From Deltaproteobacteria bacterium (GTDB lineage: Bacteria; Desulfobacterota; GWC2-55-46; DRQE01), in assembly GCA_011371515.1 (NCBI GenBank), contig DRQE01000174.1, forward strand, positions 1 to 10,015: DNA of 10,015 bases, written 5' to 3'. Positions within the stretch are counted from its first letter, which is position 1. Each line of letters begins with the position of its first letter. Below are positions 1 to 5,909 of the stretch, piece after piece. The notes beneath the pieces were generated by a model. The model had not been told where the DNA came from. It saw only the letters and a program-made list of their open reading frames with translations, and searched no databases. Position numbers and translations under genes: made by a program.

Positions 1-467
1 GATACAGGCTTACAGAAAAAGGAGCAGAGCATGTGCTTTTTCTTATCTCCACCAACCCCGGAGAGGAGGCAAAACCACTGAACAGGATAGCATCGGGTGG
101 AGAGCTTTCAAGGATAATGCTCGCCATAAAGAGCCTTATATCTGTGGGAAAGGTGCCAACCCTGATTTTCGACGAGATAGACACAGGCATTGGTTCCACC
201 ATGGCACAGGTGGTGGCAAGAAGGCTTAAAGGGGTGTCAAAGACACATCAGGTGCTCTGTATAACCCATATGCCGCAGATAGCAGCATATGCAGATACCC
301 ACCTTCTGGTAACAAAGGTAGCCACCCCTGATGGCAGAACAGTAACGAGGGTGAAAAGGCTCGAAGGGGAAGAAAGGGTGGCTCATATAGCAAGGATGCT
401 GGGGGGTGGCACACCTACAGAGACAACACTGAAGCATGCCAGAGAACTTCTCCGGCAGGCAGGATGA
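1..467 (+). CDS. recN: DNA repair protein RecN, C-terminal part (5' end outside window)
   Basis: RecN is an SMC-like ATPase that acts at double-strand breaks in recombinational repair. The reading frame is open from base 3 and gives 154 residues before TGA at 465-467, about a quarter of a usual RecN of 550-570 residues; the Walker A half and coiled coils lie upstream of the window. What is visible is the C-terminal ATPase lobe: the ABC signature ASGGELSR (bases 90-113), the Walker B stretch LIFDEIDTG with the Asp-Glu pair at bases 171-176, and the H-loop ITHMPQIAA with its His at 267-269. The order signature, Walker B, ITHxPQ is diagnostic of RecN rather than RecF or SMC. The final segment, with the EERVAHIARMLGG stretch, is also typical. 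The next gene begins 6 bases after the stop, so the two are probably co-transcribed. The GTG at 33 is an internal Val codon and not a start. Confidence 0.96.
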   Translation, partial: YRLTEKGAEHVLFLISTNPGEEAKPLNRIASGGELSRIMLAIKSLISVGKVPTLIFDEIDTGIGSTMAQVVARRLKGVSKTHQVLCITHMPQIAAYADTHLLVTKVATPDGRTVTRVKRLEGEERVAHIARMLGGGTPTETTLKHARELLRQAG

Positions 468-473
468 AAAGAG

Positions 474-938
474 TTGATAAGAAAGGCACGGCTTAAAGAC
501 ATAAAGCCCATATATGAGCTGCTCGAGGCATTTGCAAAGACAGGCGAACTCTTACACAGACCCCTGCCAGAGCTATACTCCACATGCAGGGAGTTCTTTG
601 TATACGAGCTCGATGGAGAGATAGCAGGAGTATGTGCACTGCACATATGGTGGGAAGATCTGGCAGAGATACGCTCGCTGGCGGTGAAGAAGGATGTGGG
701 AGGAAAGGGCATTGGCAGAGAACTGGTTGCTGCCTGTCTTGAAGAGGCAAGAGAACTTGGGGTGAAAAGGGTGTTCGTTCTGACCTACAAGGAGGACTTC
801 TTCAAAAGGCTCGGCTTTGTGCCTATAGATAAGAGCGTGCTTCCACAAAAGATATGGGGCGAGTGTGTTAAGTGTGTTAAGTTTCCCACCTGTGACGAGA
901 GTGCACTGGTGATGGACTTGGAGGAAGAGAGCAGATGA
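474..938 (+). CDS. ArgA-like GNAT-family N-acetyltransferase (short type)
   Basis: This 154-residue single-domain GNAT enzyme transfers an acetyl group from acetyl-CoA to an amine. It resembles the short N-acetylglutamate synthase type, which lacks the amino-acid kinase domain of E. coli ArgA and makes the first intermediate of arginine synthesis; the Rv2747 class is the comparison I recall. Visible marks are an N-terminal RKARLKDIKPIYEL start, ALHIWWEDLAEIRSLAV (about residues 55-71), an acetyl-CoA loop GGKGIG (76-81) and VFVLTYKEDFFKRLGF (100-115). Near the C-terminus are three cysteines, C131, C134 and C140, followed by DESAL. The usual Arg/Gln opening the acetyl-CoA loop is Gly here. The start is TTG at 474: an ATG at 464 is out of frame, and no in-frame ATG exists before the conserved N-terminus. 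The purine-rich GGATGAAAAGAG just upstream is a modest ribosome site. The stop overlaps the pmbA start (ATGA). The family is secure; the glutamate substrate is inferred. Confidence 0.88.
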   Translation: MIRKARLKDIKPIYELLEAFAKTGELLHRPLPELYSTCREFFVYELDGEIAGVCALHIWWEDLAEIRSLAVKKDVGGKGIGRELVAACLEEARELGVKRVFVLTYKEDFFKRLGFVPIDKSVLPQKIWGECVKCVKFPTCDESALVMDLEEESR

Positions 939-2284
939 GAGAGAAGATGGACAACCTTATAGATATGCTCACAGAGAGGCTTGAAGGCAGGGTGGATGCC
1001 TTTGAGATATATGTGGAGCATACAGAGGGTGTAACAGTTGAGGCAAGACACAGAAATGTTGACTCTGTAAAGGTAACATCCTCACAGGGTGTGGGAATAA
1101 GGGTCATAAAGGACAAAAGACTTGGCTTTGGTTTCTCAAGCACCTTTGATGAAAAGGTCCTTTCTACACTAATAGAGGATGTTACCGACGGTATCTCTTC
1201 TGTATCAGAAGATAGTGCCCTCACGCTTCCCTCTTCGGTTAAGACAGATGTTGATGCAGGCTCTCTTGGTATATTTGATGATGTGGTGGACTTCGTGGAT
1301 ATAGAGGTTCATAAAGACAGGGCATTAAAGATAGAAGAATCAGCCTATGCCACAGACAAAAGGGTCAACAGGGTGAGAAAAGCAGCTTATGGTGAAAGAA
1401 GGGCATGTTTTCGTACTGTAAACTCCACCGGGGTGGATGTAACAGTTGCTGCCACATTCTGCTCTGGCTCTGTTATGGCGGTTGCAACAGAAGATGGAGA
1501 CTCACAGATGGGATGGTGGGTTGAGATGAGCCATAGAAGAGACGATGTAAGGGCAGATGAGATAGGCAGAAAGGCTGCCACGAAGGCGGTGGAGATGCTC
1601 GGTGCAAAGGAGATTAAAAGTGGGGTTTATCCGGTAATACTGGAAAACACGGTTATGGCAGATATACTTGGCACACTGGGGGGGGCGTTTCTTGCAAGCA
1701 ATACCCAGAGGGGAAAGTCCATGCTGGCAGACAAAAGGGGTAAGAAGGTGGTCTCCTCTGTTATAAACATATGGGATGATGGGCTTCTTTGCGGAGGATG
1801 GGCAACATCTCCATATGATTGTGAGGGGGTGCCGAGAAGAAAGACCCCACTTGTTGTGGAAGGAGTGTGTGAGGGCTTCCTTTACGATACATACCATGCA
1901 AAGCGTGAGAATACTCAATCAACGGGCAATGCCCAGCGTATGGGGTTTCTTACCACGCCAACAGTGGGTATATCGAACCTTTACATAGAAAAGGGAAAGA
2001 CTCACCTGCAGGAGCTCGTTGGCTCAATGAAAAGGGGACTGGTTATAACAGAGGTCATGGGGGTGCACACCATAGACACTATAACAGGTGAGTTCTCTCT
2101 TGGTGCAATGGGCTTTCTGGTGGAAGATGGTAGACTGCTGCATCCTGTAAGGGGTATAGCTATAGCTGGCACATTGCTTGAGCTTCTGAGTAAAGCAGTG
2201 GCTGTGGCAGATGATATGTATTTTATAGGACCTGTTGGGACACCCTCCGTAATGTTCGAAGAACTCCACATAAGCGGTATGTAA
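935..2284 (+). CDS. pmbA: TldE/PmbA family metalloprotease-associated protein
   Basis: PmbA (TldE) forms a complex with TldD that degrades unfolded or modified peptides; in E. coli the pair matures microcin B17 and cleaves the CcdA antitoxin. The 449-residue product matches the family's usual 440-450. The HExxxH zinc motif of TldD is absent, which marks this as the non-catalytic E partner. Recognisable blocks are VEARHRNVDSVKVTSSQGVGIRV near residues 31-55, GVYPVILEN in the middle, then the C-terminal run with AFLASNTQRGKS, TGNAQRMGFLTTPT and FSLGAMGFLVEDG. The start at 935 lies inside ATGA with the acetyltransferase stop and is preceded by GGAGG at 920-924, 10 bases away; a second ATG at 947 is possible but has a poorer ribosome site. 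No tldD gene is in the window, so the partner must be encoded elsewhere if the complex exists. The reading frame is intact. Confidence 0.93.
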   Translation: MREKMDNLIDMLTERLEGRVDAFEIYVEHTEGVTVEARHRNVDSVKVTSSQGVGIRVIKDKRLGFGFSSTFDEKVLSTLIEDVTDGISSVSEDSALTLPSSVKTDVDAGSLGIFDDVVDFVDIEVHKDRALKIEESAYATDKRVNRVRKAAYGERRACFRTVNSTGVDVTVAATFCSGSVMAVATEDGDSQMGWWVEMSHRRDDVRADEIGRKAATKAVEMLGAKEIKSGVYPVILENTVMADILGTLGGAFLASNTQRGKSMLADKRGKKVVSSVINIWDDGLLCGGWATSPYDCEGVPRRKTPLVVEGVCEGFLYDTYHAKRENTQSTGNAQRMGFLTTPTVGISNLYIEKGKTHLQELVGSMKRGLVITEVMGVHTIDTITGEFSLGAMGFLVEDGRLLHPVRGIAIAGTLLELLSKAVAVADDMYFIGPVGTPSVMFEELHISGM

Positions 2285-2302
2285 TCTGCAAACTACGAGC
2301 GC

Positions 2303-2330
2303 TTGACAACCCTGAAGCCTGTATTATAAT
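2303..2330 (+). promoter_or_regulatory. Full-consensus sigma-70 promoter upstream of the receiver / HD-GYP genes
   Basis: TTGACA at 2303-2308 and TATAAT at 2325-2330 match the consensus at all twelve positions with a 16-base spacer. It lies 19 bases past the pmbA stop and points at the receiver gene. Transcription would start near 2336-2338, leaving a leader of about 155-160 nt. No operator-like palindrome is evident on top of it. The spacer is one base short of the optimum; there is no TGn extension before the -10. No convincing terminator for the upstream operon precedes it. Confidence 0.82.
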
Positions 2331-2336
2331 CTAATA

Positions 2337-2495
2337 AAAGTTCACCTCAGATTTACCCTTCTTGGTAGCTCATCTTTGATTACTGCATCAAGACTTACAT
2401 ACTAATGGTATAAGCAGAGGGGGACCTGCCACCAAACTTTCCAAGAATCCTTCTATGAAGGGAGACATTTTTTTAGTTTTTAGATTAAGGATAAG
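2337..2495 (+). promoter_or_regulatory. Candidate structured 5' leader (possible attenuator or riboswitch-like RNA)
   Basis: Hand folding gives a three-way junction. The closing stem pairs 2362-2369 with 2428-2435 (seven of eight pairs). It encloses one hairpin at 2375-2392 (TTGAT with ATCAA, loop of six) and a second at 2394-2414 (CTTA with TAAG and TAC with GTA around a two-base bulge). A competing 7-bp perfect pairing joins TTCTTGG at 2359-2365 to CCAAGAA at 2441-2447, which excludes the closing stem. The segment GAAGGG at 2457-2462 can pair locally with CCTTC (2449-2453) or distally with CCCTTC (2356-2361), and seven T follow at 2468-2474. It does not match the conserved cores of c-di-GMP-I or -II riboswitches as I know them. 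The helices are short and may be chance; no covariation has been tested. Confidence 0.35.
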
Positions 2496-2900
2496 ATGGT
2501 AGAAAGAGACAGGGGAAGAAAAAGGGTACTCATAGTAGACGACGAAGAGACCATAGGATTGGGTATGAGCGAAATACTGCGGGATGAGGGCTTCGATGCC
2601 CACTATGTAACAGATGGCAAGAGTGCCATAGAAGAGGTCAAAAAGAGGAAGTATGACATCGTATTCATGGACATAGTCATGCCGGGGTTGAATGGGCTCG
2701 ATACATATAGAGAGATAAAGAAGATAAGGGAGGATATTAAGGTGATACTCTTTACGGGATACTTTAAGGATGCAGAAGATGTGATAACCCAAGGAGTAAG
2801 AGAGGGAATGATAGATGAGTTCATAAGAAAGCCCTACTTCGCTGACGAGATTATAAGGTCTGTAAAGAAGCATATCAAAAGAAGGCAGACAAATGTATAG
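2496..2900 (+). CDS. Stand-alone response regulator receiver protein (CheY-like)
   Basis: This 134-residue protein is a single receiver domain with no output domain. The acidic pocket is D15-D16 in VLIVDDEE, the phosphoacceptor is D59 in FMDIVMPG, the switch Thr is T87 in VILFTGY, and the conserved Lys is K112 in FIRKPY. All key residues for phosphorylation are therefore present. The start ATG at 2496 has AAGG at 2487-2490, about 5 bases upstream. Its 3' end overlaps the next gene by 8 bases, which implies translational coupling and probably 1:1 function with the HD-GYP protein. In RpfG-type proteins the receiver and the HD-GYP domain sit in one chain; here they are separate. No histidine kinase is adjacent, and the partial sensor at the window's right end is too far away to assign as partner. 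The family is certain; the partner is inferred. Confidence 0.94.
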   Translation: MVERDRGRKRVLIVDDEETIGLGMSEILRDEGFDAHYVTDGKSAIEEVKKRKYDIVFMDIVMPGLNGLDTYREIKKIREDIKVILFTGYFKDAEDVITQGVREGMIDEFIRKPYFADEIIRSVKKHIKRRQTNV

Positions 2901-4995
2901 AAAGGGAAGAACAGGATTTTACAAGAGGGCAATAAACCTTCTCAATGGTATGGATGTATCATCCGATGATGTCAAGAAGGCTCTTATGTGCGTGCTGGAA
3001 GACTATAACGATATGTTCGGGGTGCTTGAAAATATAAAGGGTGAATGGGAGGCAACATTCGATGCCATAGAGAGCCTCATACTCATACACAATGAGGAGT
3101 TTGAGGTGGTTAGGTTGAACAGGTCATGCCAGAGGAAGGCAGGCATTGAGTTCAGAGAGATTCTCGACAAGCCCTACTTTGATGTCTTTCCATGGATGAA
3201 ACCCCTTGTTAAAGAATGCAGAGACAGCTGCCTTAAAAACAGACCCGGAGCCACCGAAATATCCGACGGTAAGTCCATTTATTCTGCAAGGTTCTATCCG
3301 GTGAAAGGAAAGGCAGAGGGCAGGTACATCCACATACTCGACGACATAACTCAGCTCAAAGGAACCGAAAAGAGGTTGAAAGAAGAGATAGAGGTTACCA
3401 CGGCACTCCTGAATATATCGGAGGCAACCACCAAGCTTGGCGATATAAACATGTTTCTTGAGGGTGTGTTGAAGAACATGAGCAAGATCTTCAACACCAG
3501 AATATGTCTTGCCTACATGTGGGACGAGTTCTCTGGAGAGTTCGTTCCAACAGCATATTATGGGCTGCATACATCCATGGTGCCCTTTTTCCGTATAACA
3601 AATCTAAGAGAAAGCAATATTCCCCTTATAAAGAAGGTATTTCATGAGGGAAAACCCCGTGTGTTCAGCGGCAGAGACGCCTTTCCCATAGGGTTTCTGG
3701 AGATAAAGGATATAAAGAAGGTCATAGTGCTTCCAATCATGACCAACAAGGAGTACATGGGGCTCATAATGTGCATATTTACAGAAGATGCGCATATCAC
3801 ACGGCGACATATGGCAATACTAAACGGTATACACAATCAGATATGTGTAACCCTCGAAGAGGCGCGTCTTTACAGGGAGTCCATAGAGAAGGCAATAGAG
3901 CTGAGCAATCGCATCGAGATACAGACCCTTATACATGAGATAGACAGAACCATACTTTCCACACTGAGCCATGGAGACATTCTTGAGACCGTCTCACGCA
4001 TGATGGAGCATGTGCTGAATGCAGATAGCATCTCAATATGCCTCGTTGAGAAGGAAAGAAATGGCTTTGTGTTTGTTGCAGGCACAGGAGAGTATCTGCC
4101 GAGGGACACGGTCATAGGGTTCAGAGATACCTCACTTACAGAGGTCTACCTTAAAGGTAGAGTACAGTATGTGGCAAACCTTAAAAATACGGAAGGATTG
4201 CATCCGCTGGAGGCAAGGCTTCTTGGTGAGGGATTCAGCTCTGTGCTCAGGGTGCCACTTGTGGTGAAAGGTGAGGTTATAGGCATACTAAACGCAATAA
4301 GCAGGCGCCCCTCTGCGTTCTCATACCATGACCTTAACATACTCGAGACCCTTGCAGACCAGATTTCCGTGGCAATAGAGAATGCAAGGTTGTTCAAAGA
4401 CCTTGAAGAACTCTTTATAGGCACTGTAAGTGCCCTTTCAGGTGCTATAGATGCAAAGTCGCCATGGACAGCAGGACACTCTGAGAGGGTAACCCGCTGT
4501 GCCATGAAGATTGGCAGGGCACTGGACATGGACGAAGAAGACCTTAAAACCTTAAGGCTTGCATCGTTGCTGCACGATATAGGAAAGATAGGTGTGGCAG
4601 AGGGTGTGCTGGAAAAACCGGCAAGACTCACCGAAGAAGAGATAGGTCTTATAAAGACCCATCCTGTAAAAAGTAGAGACATACTATCCCCTATAAAGCA
4701 ACTCAAGGAGATACTCGATGTGGTGCTGCATCATCACGAACACTACGATGGCTCGGGTTATCCTGACAGCCTCAGGGGTGAGGAGATTCCCATTATGGCA
4801 AGAATCATAAGTGTGGCAGATACTGTGGATGCCATGGCAAGTGACAGACCTTACAGAAAGGGTAAGACCATGGAAGCCATAGTGGAGGAGCTTAAAAGAT
4901 GCACGGGAACACAGTTCGACCCCCATGTGGTGGCAGCCTTCCTTAAGGTTAAAGACGAGGTAGCCAGTCTTTATACCTCCCCTCTCACAGGGTAA
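2893..4995 (+). CDS. PAS-GAF-GAF-HD-GYP protein, probable cyclic-di-GMP phosphodiesterase
   Basis: The 700-residue, apparently cytosolic protein has a short helical N-terminus, a PAS-like domain (about 48-155), a charged linker helix, a first GAF domain (about 170-325), a second GAF domain (about 345-500) and a C-terminal HD-GYP domain (about 505-690). HD-GYP enzymes hydrolyse cyclic di-GMP to pGpG and GMP. Metal and catalytic residues are all visible: H529 in GHSERV, H561-D562 and K565 in LLHDIGK, H590 in THP, H614-H615 in HHEHYDGSGYP (with the GYP at 622-624) and D643 in SVADTVDAM. Position 525, four before H529, is Trp where three-iron members carry Glu, so a two-metal site is more likely. 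No transmembrane segment is seen. ATG at 2893 overlaps the receiver stop, with GAAGG at 2881-2885 as ribosome site. Signals sensed by the PAS and GAF domains cannot be read from sequence. Confidence 0.93.
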   Translation: MYRKGRTGFYKRAINLLNGMDVSSDDVKKALMCVLEDYNDMFGVLENIKGEWEATFDAIESLILIHNEEFEVVRLNRSCQRKAGIEFREILDKPYFDVFPWMKPLVKECRDSCLKNRPGATEISDGKSIYSARFYPVKGKAEGRYIHILDDITQLKGTEKRLKEEIEVTTALLNISEATTKLGDINMFLEGVLKNMSKIFNTRICLAYMWDEFSGEFVPTAYYGLHTSMVPFFRITNLRESNIPLIKKVFHEGKPRVFSGRDAFPIGFLEIKDIKKVIVLPIMTNKEYMGLIMCIFTEDAHITRRHMAILNGIHNQICVTLEEARLYRESIEKAIELSNRIEIQTLIHEIDRTILSTLSHGDILETVSRMMEHVLNADSISICLVEKERNGFVFVAGTGEYLPRDTVIGFRDTSLTEVYLKGRVQYVANLKNTEGLHPLEARLLGEGFSSVLRVPLVVKGEVIGILNAISRRPSAFSYHDLNILETLADQISVAIENARLFKDLEELFIGTVSALSGAIDAKSPWTAGHSERVTRCAMKIGRALDMDEEDLKTLRLASLLHDIGKIGVAEGVLEKPARLTEEEIGLIKTHPVKSRDILSPIKQLKEILDVVLHHHEHYDGSGYPDSLRGEEIPIMARIISVADTVDAMASDRPYRKGKTMEAIVEELKRCTGTQFDPHVVAAFLKVKDEVASLYTSPLTG

Positions 4996-5070
4996 AGAAA
5001 ACTATAGAAAAAAGACTCCTCATGATGTAAATTATTCTTAAAACTTGCTATCAAGGAGTGGGCCAAAGGT

Positions 5071-5535
5071 ATGCTTGCTCTCTTTAAATTTCTCTATCTT
5101 ATTTCTATAGTTGTGTGGGTTGGCATGCTTATTTTCTTCAGCTTCGTTGCAGCCCCTGCGATATTCGCCACCCTTCCAAGAAACACCGCCGGTGAGGTGG
5201 TTGGTGCCATATTCCCCAAGTACTGGCTTATAGGCTACATCTGTGCCATAGTCTCGGTCATAAGTCTTGTGGTTATTTTTCTTACGGAGGGCAGAATATC
5301 CTATCTACACTTTATAGTGCTATTTCTTATGGCAGGGCTTGTCTTCTATACAGGGCTGTTTCCTGCAAAACGGGCAAGGGATATAAAGGCAAGGCTTACT
5401 GACACAGAAAATGAGCATCTTCGGGCAGAGCTCGAAAGAGAGTTCAAGAATGCCCACAGAGAGAGCTCAATAATGAACATTATAACCATAGGGCTTGGTA
5501 TAGTGGTAATATTTCTGACCTCCATGAGGTTGTAA
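5071..5535 (+). CDS. DUF4149-type small integral membrane protein
   Basis: A 154-residue protein of unknown function with four predicted membrane helices at about residues 7-32, 51-71, 78-97 and 134-150. The stretch FFSFVAAPAIFATLPRNTAGEVVGAIFPKY, broken here only for naming, spans about residues 22-51 and resembles the DUF4149 / TMEM205-like family, in which a conserved Pro-rich turn after the first helix and an N-terminal VWVG motif (15-18) recur. Between helices three and four is a charged soluble loop (about 99-131), rich in Lys, Arg and Glu. The start ATG at 5071 is preceded by AAGGAG at 5053-5058, a rather long 12-base spacing; a GTG at 5058 is out of frame. A gap of 75 bases separates it from the HD-GYP gene and holds no clear terminator or promoter. 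The next gene starts 17 bases downstream, so it may belong with the acyl-CoA ligase genes. Confidence 0.8.
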   Translation: MLALFKFLYLISIVVWVGMLIFFSFVAAPAIFATLPRNTAGEVVGAIFPKYWLIGYICAIVSVISLVVIFLTEGRISYLHFIVLFLMAGLVFYTGLFPAKRARDIKARLTDTENEHLRAELEREFKNAHRESSIMNIITIGLGIVVIFLTSMRL

Positions 5536-5552
5536 AAAGAAAGAGATTCTGA

Positions 5553-5900
5553 ATGGTGGACAAAAGCACACCAGACTTCTTCTTTAACCCCCGTTCGATT
5601 GCCGTTGTAGGAGCATCTTTAAACCCAGCCAAGCTATCCCACATAGTGATGAAAAGCATAGAAGAAGCAGGTTTTTCTGGCAGAATATATCCCGTAAACC
5701 CGACACATACAGAGGTTCTCGGAAAGAAGTGTTATCCCCACCTTGAGGATATAGATGATGAAATAGATGTGGCAATATTTGCCCTTCCAGCAGAGAAGGT
5801 GGTCCATGAGTTTGAACAGGGGGCTGGCAACATAAGGGGAGCCATAGTTATAAGCGGGGGATTCTCTGAGACGGGCAAAGATGGAAAGCTTCTTTATTAA
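5553..5900 (+). CDS. N-terminal fragment of the alpha subunit: CoA-binding Rossmann domain (115 aa)
   Basis: If the TAA at 5898 is real and is obeyed, this is the polypeptide that would be made: 115 residues, ATG at 5553 with a weak AAGAG ribosome site about 7 bases upstream (a GTG follows directly at 5556). It carries NPRSIAVVGAS, PVNPTHTEVLG, VDVAIFALPAE-like residues (here IDVAIFALPAE) and the AIVISGGFSETG strand. That is most of a CoA_binding domain but it ends before the last helix and strand, so a stable stand-alone fold is doubtful. Read it together with the whole-locus entry. Confidence 0.6.
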   Translation: MVDKSTPDFFFNPRSIAVVGASLNPAKLSHIVMKSIEEAGFSGRIYPVNPTHTEVLGKKCYPHLEDIDDEIDVAIFALPAEKVVHEFEQGAGNIRGAIVISGGFSETGKDGKLLY

Positions 5901-5909
5901 TCCCTTCTC

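Noticed and set aside
2362..2400. tRNA-like GGTAGCTCA stretch in the leader
   Set aside because: It resembles a D-arm only. There is no GGTTCGA-type T-arm, no anticodon stem and no acceptor stem at the right spacing.
2337..2495. A known cyclic-di-GMP riboswitch (class I or II) upstream of the HD-GYP operon
   Set aside because: The conserved core strings of either class that I can recall are not found in the leader; only a general junction-like fold is possible. It is reported as an unclassified candidate instead.
2388..2873. Antisense open frame (161 codons) opposite the receiver gene and its leader
   Set aside because: No family resemblance and no ribosome site; it overlaps a textbook receiver domain.
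4146..4706. Long antisense open frame (186 codons) opposite the HD-GYP gene
   Set aside because: It is Ser-rich, low in complexity and matches no family I know; it mirrors the strongly supported sense gene with HD-GYP motifs.
4996..5070. Promoter or terminator between the HD-GYP gene and the DUF4149 gene
   Set aside because: The 75 bases are A/T-rich, but no hexamer pair at good spacing and no stem plus T-run could be found.
5895..5903. Programmed recoding (selenocysteine, pyrrolysine or readthrough) of the alpha-subunit stop
   Set aside because: The codon is TAA, not TGA or TAG, and it is followed by T, a context that favours termination. No downstream stem-loop stands out.
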